Of a stretch of DNA of 64,000 nt, positions 9,534-17,580 are shown in pieces. Where the stretch lies: contig NZ_JAQAGZ010000009.1 in the NCBI RefSeq assembly GCF_027533625.1, forward strand, positions 1 to 64,000. Reading direction: 5' to 3'. Source of the stretch: Paenibacillus gyeongsangnamensis. GTDB taxonomy: Bacteria > Bacillota > Bacilli > Paenibacillales > NBRC-103111. The notes under the pieces are model-generated. The model was not told the DNA's origin. It ran no database searches and saw only the letters and a program-made list of their open reading frames with translations. Positions within the stretch are counted from its first letter, which is position 1. Each line of letters opens with the position of its first letter. The translations under genes and the position numbers were made by a program.

Positions 9534-10214
9534 ATGAGCAGTTTAGGCAAAAGATTCCGCGACCTTACGGTAGCGTCATTCAACGAATTGCTGGAGCAAT
9601 CGGAAGATCCCGTCCGCATGATCGATAAATATCTGACCTCGCAATCCGAGCAAATCCGCGAATCCGAACGGCTGCTGCAGCAATGCCTGTCGCACGCTTC
9701 CTCGCTTCGTCAGCAGTACGTCTCGGCGGAGCAGCTGAAGGAGCGGCGCGAGCAGCAAGCGCTTCTGGCGCTGAAGGCCGGCGAGGAGGAAGTCGCCCGG
9801 ATCGCGCTGCACGAGAAGATGCAGCAGGAAGAAAAGGCGAGTCAATACAAAGCGCTCTACGAGCAAAGCAAGCTCGGCATCGTCGAGCTGGAGGAGCAGC
9901 TTCAGCAGCTGAAGGCGGATTTTCAAGAAGTCGCCTCAAAGCGTACTTATTACATCGCCCGTCTGGAGTCGGTGAGACTGCAGCAGCGGATGAACGAACG
10001 GCTTCGCGCCACGGGAGGACCTTCCCCCCGCATGTTCGACCGGCTCGAGGAGCGGGTATCCGATCTGGAGCTCGGAGCACGCGCATTGCGTGAAGTGAGA
10101 GGACAGGTGCGCGAGGCTTGGACGAATGTCAGCGGAGCCGCTTCCCAGGCGCTGGACCAGGAGCTGGCTAAGCTGAAGACGAAACTGCAGCAGGAGGGAT
10201 GGACGAAGCTATGA
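9534..10214 (+). CDS. PspA/IM30 family protein (LiaH-like), copy 1
   Basis: 226 residues, nearly all coiled-coil helix. The N-terminus SLGKRFRDLTVASFNELLEQSEDPVRMIDKYL is the amphipathic membrane-binding helix plus helix 1 of PspA/LiaH/Vipp1. These proteins polymerise on stressed membranes. GGTGG upstream sets the start. Compared with the second PspA in the same operon it is richer in Gln/Arg and has a divergent C-terminus. Its stop overlaps the next start (ATGA). Confidence 0.88.
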   Translation: MSSLGKRFRDLTVASFNELLEQSEDPVRMIDKYLTSQSEQIRESERLLQQCLSHASSLRQQYVSAEQLKERREQQALLALKAGEEEVARIALHEKMQQEEKASQYKALYEQSKLGIVELEEQLQQLKADFQEVASKRTYYIARLESVRLQQRMNERLRATGGPSPRMFDRLEERVSDLELGARALREVRGQVREAWTNVSGAASQALDQELAKLKTKLQQEGWTKL

Positions 10215-10753
10215 GCAAATTATACCGTTCCCGTACCGATCGTAAAATAACCGGCTTGTGCGGAGGTTTGGCCGAAACGCTGAACGTCGACGCGAACCTG
10301 CTCCGTTTGGTGCTCGTGGTAACGGCGTTCTTCTCCGGCGGAGTGGTAATCCCCTTATATTTTCTGGCGACCCTGGTCATCCCTAGCGAGCCTTATCACG
10401 GGGGCCCTTACGGCCCCGACTACAGCTTCGGCGGCGGCCGCGGCTGCGGACACCGCAGAGGCGAGTGGGAGGACTGGAAGAGCTGGAAGCACGGCTGGAA
10501 AGAGTGGAAGCACGCCGAGAAGCATTACCGCCGGGCGCAAAGACACGGCTGGGCTCCGCACGAGCACCGCGACGAGTATGAAGGCGAATATACGCATGCC
10601 GGCCCTAATGCCCGTCCCGAGCAGACTTCCGGCAGCAATCTGGACGATATGATGAAGGACATCGAGAAAAAAGCGATGAGAAAAGAAATTGAAGAGCTGC
10701 GCGAGAAGGTCGCGAGCTATGAAAAAAACCAAAACACTAAAGGAGATGTGTAA
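10211..10753 (+). CDS. PspC-domain membrane protein with Trp/His-rich and coiled-coil tail
   Basis: 180 residues from the ATG at 10211, which overlaps the pspA stop by four bases. The first 65 residues are a PspC domain ([20 protein letters not shown], then one membrane helix ending TLVIPSEP). A glycine/histidine linker follows, then a run with repeated WK/WKH units ([17 protein letters not shown]) and a charged coiled-coil end. PspC proteins sense envelope stress and bind PspA. The aromatic/histidine tail is not part of the PspC domain and may bind a partner or metal. An upstream ATG at 10199 is too close to GGAGG. Confidence 0.82.
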   Translation: MSKLYRSRTDRKITGLCGGLAETLNVDANLLRLVLVVTAFFSGGVVIPLYFLATLVIPSEPYHGGPYGPDYSFGGGRGCGHRRGEWEDWKSWKHGWKEWKHAEKHYRRAQRHGWAPHEHRDEYEGEYTHAGPNARPEQTSGSNLDDMMKDIEKKAMRKEIEELREKVASYEKNQNTKGDV

Positions 10754-10755
10754 TC

Positions 10756-11451
10756 ATGGGAGTATTTTCTCGAATTAAGGATATGACGAAGGCATCGCTG
10801 CACGAGCTGCTGGATAAGGTGGAAGATCCGATTATCATGCTGAATCAATATCTCCGCGACATGGAGGAGGAAATAGCGCAGGCGGAAGTGACGGTTGCCC
10901 GTCAAATCGCGAACGAGCGCAAGCTGAAGGAGCGCCAGGAGGAAGCCGTTCGTCTGACGGCGAAGTATGAGGAAGCGGCGAAGGAAGCGCTGAGGAACGG
11001 CCAGGAGCAAGCGGCCCGCGCGGCTCTAGAGCAGAAGCTGTATCATGAAGGTAAAATCGCCGAGTATTCCGAAATGCACGAGCAGTCCAAAGCGCAGGCG
11101 CAGGAGCTCGTACAGCAGCTGCATGAAATGAAGGACGCGTTCTACCAAATGCGCAACAAGCGCAGCGAGCTCGTCTCCCGCGCCCAGCTGGCCAAAGCGA
11201 AGAAGCAGATGGCCGAGGTGACGGCATCGAACGTGATCGAAGGCGGCCATGCCGTGAAGGGCTTCCGCCGGATGGAGGAGAAGATCATGTCGCTGGAAGT
11301 GGAAGCGGAAATCGCGCGCAAGCCTTTAGTGGGAAGCTCCTACGTCGGAACGACCTACGGCGCGCCGGCGGCCGATCCGGCCAAGCAGGCAAAAATCGAC
11401 GACCAGCTGCAGCTGCTCAAGGAAAAGCTGAACTCCGAGCAGGGGCAATAA
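10756..11451 (+). CDS. PspA/IM30 family protein (LiaH-like), copy 2
   Basis: 231 residues. N-terminus [36 protein letters not shown] is a textbook PspA/LiaH start, followed by a long coiled coil rich in Glu/Ala/Gln. The last 35 residues (after [20 protein letters not shown]) are a flexible linker and a final helix. AAGGAG upstream; two bases after the pspC stop. With copy 1 it offers two subunits that may co-assemble. Confidence 0.9.
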   Translation: MGVFSRIKDMTKASLHELLDKVEDPIIMLNQYLRDMEEEIAQAEVTVARQIANERKLKERQEEAVRLTAKYEEAAKEALRNGQEQAARAALEQKLYHEGKIAEYSEMHEQSKAQAQELVQQLHEMKDAFYQMRNKRSELVSRAQLAKAKKQMAEVTASNVIEGGHAVKGFRRMEEKIMSLEVEAEIARKPLVGSSYVGTTYGAPAADPAKQAKIDDQLQLLKEKLNSEQGQ

Positions 11452-11477
11452 TCGCCCGGAGCAGCGATAAAAAGCGC

Positions 11478-11507
11478 TTGGAGCCAGTACGGCAATTGTG
11501 ATATGCT
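11478..11507 (+). promoter_or_regulatory. candidate internal promoter before liaF
   Basis: TTGGAG (11478-11483), 18-base spacer, TATGCT (11502-11507). It would start transcription just before the hairpin at 11522, so basal liaFSR expression may be set by read-through of that hairpin. Confidence 0.45.
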
Positions 11508-11521
11508 ATGATAGGCCAAAT

Positions 11522-11557
11522 GCCATAGTGGGCTTAACGTTCCCGCTATGGCTTTTG
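11522..11557 (+). terminator. terminator/attenuator between pspA copy 2 and liaF
   Basis: GCCATAGTGGG (11522-11532) pairs with CCCGCTATGGC (11542-11552, one G-U), then TTTTG. It divides the highly inducible psp part of the operon from the liaFSR regulatory part. Confidence 0.7.
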
Positions 11558-11604
11558 TATCGAGGCGTAGAGTCAACGAGAATTTGCGGAAGGGGGCGAC
11601 ACGG

Positions 11605-12255
11605 ATGTACCGGAAACGTAACCGAAACATCGCTTTGGTGCTGATCGGGGCTGGGGTTTTTATGCTCGCGGACAACCACTTGGGCTTTTTTACCGTCGTT
11701 GCCCTCTTTTTGCTGCTGCTGGGTGTTCATAAGGTTCGAACGGGCTCGGAGCGCAGGGGCTACGTGCTTATGGCCATCGGGCTCCTGCTGCTGGTCGGCG
11801 GGAATTTGCCGATGATCCTGGCGGTTATTTTAATCTCGCTCGGGTTATTTTACAGGAAGTCGCGAAGGATGCACCGGGAAGCCCGGTATTTTCAGAAAAA
11901 GAGCATCATCGAAAGCATCCGCTGGGGAAGGGACCCCTGGATTCTCCGCAGCATGTCGATCTGGAACGTGCTTGGCGAGCTGCAGATGGATTTGACCTAC
12001 GCCATTCCGGAGCAGAAGGAAACGACCATCGTGCTCCAGGGCGTGATCGCGGACGTCGACATTATCGTACCGGAGGATATGGGGCTATCGGTGACGGCGT
12101 CGGTCGTCCTCGGGCAGATGAGCGTCGGGTTCGATAAGGAAGCGGGAGTGCTGAACAAGATGGTGTGGCAATCGCCTAACTATTGGACGGCCGACCGGCA
12201 GCTGAAGCTGGAGATTTCGTACATTATCGCGGATATCGATATCAAAATTGTGTAA
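11605..12255 (+). CDS. liaF: LiaF-like inhibitor of the LiaRS system
   Basis: 216 residues from the ATG at 11605, eight bases after AAGGGGG; the in-frame ATG at 11548 overlaps the terminator. Residues 5-85 hold four short membrane segments. The C-terminal half (about 120-216) is the beta-rich DUF2154 domain (ELQMDLTYAIPEQKETTIVLQGVIADVDIIVPEDMGLSV), ending in a repeated ISYIIADIDIKIV strand. In Bacillus LiaF keeps the kinase LiaS silent until the envelope is damaged. Position directly before liaS supports the name. Confidence 0.85.
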   Translation: MYRKRNRNIALVLIGAGVFMLADNHLGFFTVVALFLLLLGVHKVRTGSERRGYVLMAIGLLLLVGGNLPMILAVILISLGLFYRKSRRMHREARYFQKKSIIESIRWGRDPWILRSMSIWNVLGELQMDLTYAIPEQKETTIVLQGVIADVDIIVPEDMGLSVTASVVLGQMSVGFDKEAGVLNKMVWQSPNYWTADRQLKLEISYIIADIDIKIV

Positions 12256-12279
12256 TCGCCAAAAAGGAGCCGAGGCACA

Positions 12280-13356
12280 GTGGAAGGACACGATAAACGT
12301 CTTACCAATATGATTTGGCGCAGCATGGCGGAGTCCATCGGGCTCAGCCTTGTTCTGTTTGGCGTTATCTTCTATATACTGCATTACAACGGGTATATCG
12401 TTCCGTTCGAGTCCTGGTCGGAGGGGATTATGCTCAGCCTCAGCTTGATCGCCATCGTGGTGGCCATCGGAGGTACATACGGGTTATGGACGGCGAGCCG
12501 AACGAAGCGCCGGTTGGAGCAGCTTCGCGAGGTAATGCTGTCGTTGGAGAAAGGAAACCTCAGCCGCTTGGTGCCGCCGCTCGGCGAGGATGAGATCGGG
12601 CGGCTTGGGGAGCAGCTCAACGCCATCACGAAAAAGTGGGAGGAGCAGGTCACCTCGCTCCAGCGGCTCTCCAGCAACAATGCGCAGCTCGCTCAGAAGG
12701 CGAAGTATTCCGCTATCGTCGAAGAGCGCCAGAGGCTGGCGCGCGAGCTGCACGACGCGGTAAGCCAGCAGCTCTTCGCAATCTCGATGACGGCGACGGC
12801 TGTGGGGCGGACGCTGGATAAGGATTTTGATAAGGCGCAGCGGCAAATTTTCCTCATCGAGGAAATGGCTTCGGTGGCCCAGTCGGAGATGCGGGCGCTG
12901 CTGCTGCATTTGCGGCCGGTGCACCTGGAGGGCAAACCGCTCGCGGAAGGACTTGTGGAGCTGCTGCACGAGCTGAAGGCGAAGGTGCCGATGCAGATCG
13001 AGTGGGAGCTGGCCGAGGACGTGAAGCTGCCCAAAGGGATCGAGGATCACCTGTTCCGTATTGTGCAGGAGGCGATGTCCAATGCGCTGCGGCACTCCAA
13101 GGCGACGAAGCTGGAGGTGCGGCTGGTGAATCCGTCATCCGATGCGATCCGCCTTATTATCCGGGATAACGGGGTCGGCTTCGATCTCGACGCGAAGAAG
13201 CAGACGTCTTACGGCATCGTGACGATGCGCGAGCGCGTGAACGAAATCGGCGGCTCGATGAATTTGATTACGGCTCCGGGGAAAGGGACCCGGATTGACA
13301 TACGCGTACCGATTATGAAGGAAGGAGGGGCGGCAGATGGAAGAGATGACGATTAA
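12280..13356 (+). CDS. liaS: LiaS-like sensor histidine kinase
   Basis: 358 residues from a GTG behind AAAAAGGAG. Two membrane helices (about 20-40 and 48-68) enclose a very short outside loop, the mark of intramembrane-sensing kinases. HAMP follows, then a HisKA_3 box with phospho-accepting His in [15 protein letters not shown] (about residue 155) and an HATPase domain with [12 protein letters not shown] and DNGVGFDLD. It phosphorylates LiaR, whose gene overlaps its 3' end by 20 bases. Confidence 0.9.
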   Translation: MEGHDKRLTNMIWRSMAESIGLSLVLFGVIFYILHYNGYIVPFESWSEGIMLSLSLIAIVVAIGGTYGLWTASRTKRRLEQLREVMLSLEKGNLSRLVPPLGEDEIGRLGEQLNAITKKWEEQVTSLQRLSSNNAQLAQKAKYSAIVEERQRLARELHDAVSQQLFAISMTATAVGRTLDKDFDKAQRQIFLIEEMASVAQSEMRALLLHLRPVHLEGKPLAEGLVELLHELKAKVPMQIEWELAEDVKLPKGIEDHLFRIVQEAMSNALRHSKATKLEVRLVNPSSDAIRLIIRDNGVGFDLDAKKQTSYGIVTMRERVNEIGGSMNLITAPGKGTRIDIRVPIMKEGGAADGRDDD

Positions 13357-13984
13357 GGTGCTGCTCGTGGACGACCATGAGATGGTACGCATCGGGCTTG
13401 CCGCCGTGCTGAGCACGGAGGACGATATCGAAGTGGTAGGCGAGGCAAGCGGCGGGCAGGAAGGGATTCGGCTTGCACAGGAGTACAAGCCGGATGTCGT
13501 GCTGATGGATCTGGTGATGGAGGGCATGGACGGAATCGAAACGACCCGGAAGCTGCTGCAGCTCCATCCAGACTGCAAGGTTATCGTGCTGACGAGCTTC
13601 ATCGACGACGAGAAGATTTACCCGGTGATCGAGGCGGGAGCGTTCAGCTACCTGCTGAAGACGTCGCGCGCCGGAGAGATCGCGCAGGCGATCCGCTCCG
13701 CGGTGAAGGGGCAGTCCGTGCTGGAGTCGCAGGTCGCCTCCAAGCTGATGAACCGGTTCCGGCAGCCGAAGGCGGCGGCTCAGCCGCACGAGGAGCTGAC
13801 GGAGCGCGAGATGGAGGTGCTGCGGCTGATCGCCTCCGGCAAATCCAACCAGGATGTGGCCGACGAGCTGTTCATCGGTGTGAAAACGGTGAAGTTCCAC
13901 GTCACGAACATTTTGGCGAAGCTGGGGGTAGAGGATCGCACGCAGGCGGCGATTTATGCCTACAAGCATGGCTTGGTCGAGTAG
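13337..13984 (+). CDS. liaR: LiaR-like response regulator (NarL/FixJ family)
   Basis: 215 residues: receiver domain with phospho-acceptor Asp in [14 protein letters not shown] (about residue 56), conserved Lys in [10 protein letters not shown], then a LuxR-type helix-turn-helix ([43 protein letters not shown], helices in order). GAAGGAGGGG precedes the start. It likely activates the lia promoter through the dyad at 9075-9092. Confidence 0.9.
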   Translation: MEEMTIKVLLVDDHEMVRIGLAAVLSTEDDIEVVGEASGGQEGIRLAQEYKPDVVLMDLVMEGMDGIETTRKLLQLHPDCKVIVLTSFIDDEKIYPVIEAGAFSYLLKTSRAGEIAQAIRSAVKGQSVLESQVASKLMNRFRQPKAAAQPHEELTEREMEVLRLIASGKSNQDVADELFIGVKTVKFHVTNILAKLGVEDRTQAAIYAYKHGLVE

Positions 13985-14007
13985 AGACGTAAGGGATAAC
14001 GTTGCAC

Positions 14008-14047
14008 AGGAGTCTGAGATCGCGGTGGCGCGGCGAGGCTCCTTTTT
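14008..14047 (+). terminator. terminator of the lia operon
   Basis: AGGAGTCT (14008-14015) pairs with AGGCTCCT (14036-14043, one G-U) followed by TTTTT. Confidence 0.7.
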
Positions 14048-14202
14048 GCGTTGGGTGACGTGCAGTTTTCGCTGCGTAAGGTTGCTTCGTTATCGGCTCA
14101 TTTCTTAAGTTTTCTTTAGATTTGAAAGTTTTTTGGGGGTTCATCCGTCTTATATAGTTGCATACAGTGGCGTTCGGAGATCGGAAAGGAGAGGAGTGCA
14201 CC

Positions 14203-14485
14203 GTGTTGACTATGCCCAAGGGACGGATGACGGGCCCGTTCGGCGTTACGAACCCGCTGCCTGACGAAAGGGCGGCAGTGCTGAAGCAATACGAGCAATA
14301 CGCCTACCAGATTGCCTATTATTTATTGCAGGATGAAGCCATGGCGCGCCGCGCAGCGGAGGACACGCTGACGGAATTATATCGGCAGGATTCATTCTTC
14401 GACCTGTCGGGGCATGGCCAGGGGGCTTTCGGTGAAGGCGGCTTCCATGCGCCATGCGCTGAAGGAAAAAGCGCGAGCCCTCTAG
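14203..14485 (+). pseudogene. short sigma-factor-like ORF with a one-base frameshift
   Basis: GTG at 14203 follows GGAGAGGAG. The frame reads AVLKQYEQYAYQIAYYLLQD then EAMARRAAEDTLTELYRQDSFF, which resembles the region-2 start of ECF-type sigma factors. Near 14430 the protein-like sequence leaves this frame: the next frame reads VKAASMRHALKEKARAL and stops at 14483-14485, while the original frame runs on as low-complexity to 14496. Removing one G in TTCGGTGAAG would join the halves into about 94 residues. Too short for a full sigma factor (no region 4), so the role is unclear. Confidence 0.5.
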
Positions 14486-14540
14486 GCGAAAAATAAGACT
14501 CCTTCCCGCTCTGCGAGCTGTGACCCGTAAGATGGACACT

Positions 14541-14643
14541 CCAGGATAAACGGCTACGCCGTCCTTGTCTTACAAGGACCAGCGCGTTTACCAAGGTTGA
14601 TGCGAAGCTATAAGTTACGAAAACTTATAAATTCTTATCAACT
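14541..14643 (-). repeat. repeat family A, full copy (minus orientation)
   Basis: About 103 bases nearly identical, as reverse complement, to 27267-27371. Contains three nested dyads: TTTATAAGTT/AACTTATA, GGTCCTTGT/ACAAGGAC, and GGTAAACGCG paired with CGTTTATCC-side bases. Intergenic, no coding capacity. Confidence 0.85.
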
Positions 14644-14644
14644 G

Positions 14645-14671
14645 AAAAAAGTGACCTCCTAGGGTCACTTT
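14645..14671 (-). terminator. terminator for the minus-strand gene at 14870-16144
   Basis: AAAGTGACC (14648-14656) and GGTCACTTT (14663-14671) form a perfect nine-base stem; on the minus strand it is followed by TTTTTT (14650-14645). Confidence 0.6.
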
Positions 14672-14721
14672 GATTGACGGGAAACCCGGATAAGTTAAGT
14701 AGAAATAATGCTAAAGGTGCA

Positions 14722-14842
14722 GGTGGGGTATCCCCTGTAGGAGCGGTAGCGTCCGCCTTTGTTATCGGAAAATGACCGCTGCATAGCGAATAAATTAAAA
14801 ATTTTACGGGTAACAACAGCGGCCGGAAGGGGATACCTCACC
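14722..14842. repeat. repeat family B, long copy
   Basis: Starts GGTGGGGTATCCCCTGTAGG and ends AAGGGGATACCTCACC, matching the copy at 7140-7196 except for an inserted stretch of about 65 bases (about 14743-14808) in the middle. The outer arms can pair. It follows the stop of the FliD-like gene on the minus strand. Confidence 0.75.
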
Positions 14843-14869
14843 GGGGTACCAGGGCAGACTTCTTTGCGG

Positions 14870-16144
14870 TTAGCCATAGGTGTTCATCAGGAAACCGTGA
14901 ATCGGTACCGGCAAATGGGTACGGAACGTATCTCCTGGGCCATAGGCATAAGTAGTCAGGGAGCGGTAAGCGTCATGTCCGGTATTTAAAAAATCGGCGG
15001 CATGGAGCTTCATCAGATGACCTGTCATGCGGACAAGCCGGTGCGTCCAGCCTTCTTCCCCGCTGAAGCGCCCGAGCCAACCGTCGAAATCGTCCTCCAG
15101 CTGCTTCAGCAGCAGCGGCTCGTCGAGAAGCAGCGAGCCTTCCTCCGCTCCGGCGATACCGAGCCCCAGCAGCTCCTCCGCAGGGGCGGCTTGCATCATC
15201 GCGGCTTCGATGGAAGGGTCCAGTAGATCCCGCGCTTCCGCAATGCAGCGGGTCAGCGCATTATAATGAGCGAGCAGCCTCCCCGCTTCATCCTTGAAGG
15301 AATCGAGTACCGGGAGCACCGAAACGGTAACGGGCCCCTCGGGCACATCGTTCAGCACAAGCTTCAAACGGCCTTGATCCAGTGTAAGCCCGGTTCCCGG
15401 AATACTGACAACCGTACCTCCGTTCACACTGAACACGGTATTCAGCGGCGGCTGCTTGGCTTCCGCGAGGTCCAGCGAGGCTTCCAGCCAGCCGTTCGAG
15501 TCGCTTAAAGCAAAGGCGTGGCTTGTTCCCGTATGCAGGGAAGCGATCTCCAGACGGATCCGGTCGGTGCCACGCTCGGGAACGACCTGGGCCGTAACGC
15601 CCGAATCGGAAATATTCACGGCCCGCCGAATGCGGCCGAGCGCCGTCTCGTTCGATTCCCCGGGCATGAAGCTCAGCTCGAGCCGCTTGGCTGCATGCTC
15701 CGTGAGCAGGGTCAACGCCTGCATTTCGCCTGCCCAAGCGAATTCCTCGCTCCGGCGGAGCCATAGCGACCGGTTCACTTGCTTCTGTGCGATGCTGTCG
15801 ATGCGGACGGAATAGGTCTGCAGCTCGGCGCCGTCGTCCGCTAAGGCCGTGACCGCCCGAGCATCCGTCGTCCTCACGAGCCGCTTTCTCAAGGGCGAAA
15901 GGTCGGACTGCAGGTCTTCCGCCGCGGACTTCAGCTGCTGCACGGCGCCCCAAACGCCGGCAACCGCCGCGGCCGCCCGCCGGGCGAATTGGTCGAATGA
16001 GTACTCCGGCAGGGCATGGCGTATCGGTATCCGGCGCCCGTCCGGCGAAGCGGATAAGTATCTCCTTCGGCGCTCTTCCTCCATTTCGTGCCATAACGCG
16101 CTAAGTCCATAGGTTTGCGTCACCCGCTCTACCGGCTCTTTCAT
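14870..16144 (-). CDS. FliD-like (flagellar cap-related) hypothetical protein
   Basis: 424 residues. The middle and C-terminal parts resemble flagellar hook-associated protein 2: a strand-rich stretch with VFSVNGGTVVSIPGTGLTLD (about residue 255) and VPEGPVTVSVLPVLDSFKDEAGRLLAHYNAL, the pattern of the FliD D2-D3 and C-terminal helix. No other flagellar gene is nearby, the start has GGAGGTGCAGC, and no signal peptide is visible. The assignment is weak; it may be a stand-alone paralogue. Alanine/arginine-rich around residues 50-100. Confidence 0.45.
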   Translation of the reverse strand: MKEPVERVTQTYGLSALWHEMEEERRRRYLSASPDGRRIPIRHALPEYSFDQFARRAAAAVAGVWGAVQQLKSAAEDLQSDLSPLRKRLVRTTDARAVTALADDGAELQTYSVRIDSIAQKQVNRSLWLRRSEEFAWAGEMQALTLLTEHAAKRLELSFMPGESNETALGRIRRAVNISDSGVTAQVVPERGTDRIRLEIASLHTGTSHAFALSDSNGWLEASLDLAEAKQPPLNTVFSVNGGTVVSIPGTGLTLDQGRLKLVLNDVPEGPVTVSVLPVLDSFKDEAGRLLAHYNALTRCIAEARDLLDPSIEAAMMQAAPAEELLGLGIAGAEEGSLLLDEPLLLKQLEDDFDGWLGRFSGEEGWTHRLVRMTGHLMKLHAADFLNTGHDAYRSLTTYAYGPGDTFRTHLPVPIHGFLMNTYG

Positions 16145-16298
16145 CGCGCTGCACCTCCGCAGGGTTCAGTCTCCTATTGCACTCATTATACCTTGATGAC
16201 GATAGCCGTACAACGGACCTTTCCGGGTATCCTTGACACTCTTCTACGGCTTCAAGTATGATTATTTATCAACCTCGCTAAAAGGAGCCCTTCTCTCC

Positions 16299-16388
16299 AT
16301 GAATTGGGTACAATGGATCGTTATCATCGCCGTCATCGTCGTTTGCGTGCTGTTCATGATGTTCGTCGGCAAAAAATATTTAAAGTAA
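16299..16388 (+). CDS. 29-residue single-helix membrane peptide
   Basis: ATG at 16299, eleven bases after AAAAGGAG, then 29 codons and TAA at 16386-16388. The peptide is a short MNWVQW start, a continuous hydrophobic helix (IVIIAVIVVCVLFMMFVG) and a basic KKYLK tail, a normal membrane-protein topology signal. It is divergent from the FliD-like gene. Function unknown; small membrane peptides often regulate transporters or enzymes. Confidence 0.55.
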   Translation: MNWVQWIVIIAVIVVCVLFMMFVGKKYLK

Positions 16389-16460
16389 GCCTAAACCCCT
16401 CCGGCCGTCCGTTCATACGATAAAGTACTTCCTTTAACGGACGAATGGAGGTGCGCGAGG

Positions 16461-16901
16461 ATGATCCGCAAGCGCATACCGCAGCAGGACGACCGTACGA
16501 TCTATACGCTCACCACGGAGCTGCTGCTTCCTTATGCAAGACAAACCTTTCCTCATCTGCAGCTGACGCCGTCGGTCCTGCGCAGCCGGCTGGAGGCCTG
16601 CAGCACGTACGTCGTGGCCTCCGCCGGACGCCGTCCCGTCGCGTTCATCACGCTGAGAACGGTACGGGAGCATCTGCAAGTCGATATGCTGGCCGTGCAT
16701 CAGCGGGAGCAGGGACGCGGGGTCGGTTCCCGTCTCATGCGCTTCGCCGAACGGTACGCCGGGGCTCGCGGCTGCCGCGAGATCCGCCTATGGGTGGATG
16801 AAGCGAATAACCAAGCGCAGCGGTTTTATATGAAGCACGGCTATCAGATCATTCACTTCGATCCGAATCTTAAATGTTACATGATGGTGAAGAGGCTGTA
16901 G
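16461..16901 (+). CDS. GNAT family N-acetyltransferase
   Basis: 146 residues. Acetyl-CoA binding motif A is seen as VDMLAVHQREQGRGVGSRLM (about residues 74-94; the Q/R-x-x-G-x-G/A core is QGRGVG), followed by motif B with WVDEANNQAQRFYMKHGYQI. GGAGGTG precedes the ATG. The substrate amine is unknown. Followed at once by a strong terminator, so it is probably monocistronic. Confidence 0.88.
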   Translation: MIRKRIPQQDDRTIYTLTTELLLPYARQTFPHLQLTPSVLRSRLEACSTYVVASAGRRPVAFITLRTVREHLQVDMLAVHQREQGRGVGSRLMRFAERYAGARGCREIRLWVDEANNQAQRFYMKHGYQIIHFDPNLKCYMMVKRL

Positions 16902-16916
16902 CTTCGGATATGTACA

Positions 16917-16957
16917 AAACCAAGGCAGAGCGCTGGGTGCTTTGCCTTGGTTTTTTT
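16917..16957 (+). terminator. strong terminator after the GNAT gene
   Basis: AAACCAAGGCA (16917-16927) pairs perfectly with TGCCTTGGTTT (16943-16953), continued by a T run. Confidence 0.9.
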
Positions 16958-16960
16958 GTA

Positions 16961-17016
16961 ACCTTGGTAAACGCGCCGGTCCTTGTAAGGCAAGGACGGC
17001 GCAGCCGTTTATCCTT
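16961..17016 (+). repeat. repeat family A, partial copy
   Basis: Carries only the right half of the element: ACCTTGGTAAACGCGCCGGT, the CCTTGTAAGGCAAGG dyad and CAGCCGTTTATCC. The left AT-rich dyad is absent; a terminator takes its place. Confidence 0.75.
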
Positions 17017-17038
17017 GACGGAGCTGCCGGGTCCGGCG

Positions 17039-17371
17039 TCAGTCCAGGACGAACAGCAGGCCGACCGTCGGCAGATCGAGGGCAACCGTTCCGCCGAACG
17101 CGGGACTCGGGGCCGAAGCCAAGATATTGGCGGCCGGCTGCCCGGACTTGCTGTTTTTGGATACGGTTTTCCTTTTCTTCGTACGGATTCGGGTCGTCTT
17201 GGCGCGGGGCCGGTTCGCCGCCGTCTCTGTGTCTTCGTTCAATATCAACTTGCCGTTCTCCAGACGGCTGAGCGTGCCTATAAACTCGGTTTCGTCCTTC
17301 ATGATGACGCATACCGGCTTACCGTAGTGCGGCCTGCACTGCTCGGCATTAATGGGATGAATCGGTCTCAT
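17039..17371 (-). CDS. hypothetical protein with an Sm-like N-terminal fold
   Basis: 110 residues from the ATG at 17371, nine bases after GGAGGTG (an in-frame GTG at 17383 lies within the ribosome site). Residues 10-45 read HYGKPVCVIMKDETEFIGTL then SRLENGKLILNE, the alternating strand pattern of LSm/Sm-like domains (compare Hfq). The middle is very basic (TKTTRIRTKKRKTVSKNSK-like), and the end is hydrophobic. RNA or protein binding is plausible but unproven. It is divergent from zwf. Confidence 0.55.
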   Translation of the reverse strand: MRPIHPINAEQCRPHYGKPVCVIMKDETEFIGTLSRLENGKLILNEDTETAANRPRAKTTRIRTKKRKTVSKNSKSGQPAANILASAPSPAFGGTVALDLPTVGLLFVLD

Positions 17372-17580
17372 GAATATATGCACCTCCGGGTGGGTTTTCT
17401 CTACACCTCAGTCTATGCCCGGGTTGGGCGGCGGGATTGGACGTATGCCCTGTGGGCAGCAGCCCATCTTAAATTACATAGAGGAAGTATTGAATCTCCC
17501 GGCAGTTTTGGTTATGCTAAGGGGGAACATCGAACCAGTCAGTCCTTACCCAAATTATAGAAGAAAGAATGAGGGAAACC

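Noticed and set aside
9580..10093. Long antisense and alternative frames (Arg/Ala/Pro-rich) opposite the first pspA gene
   Set aside because: Typical shadows of a GC-rich coding sequence; the pspA frame has clear homology.
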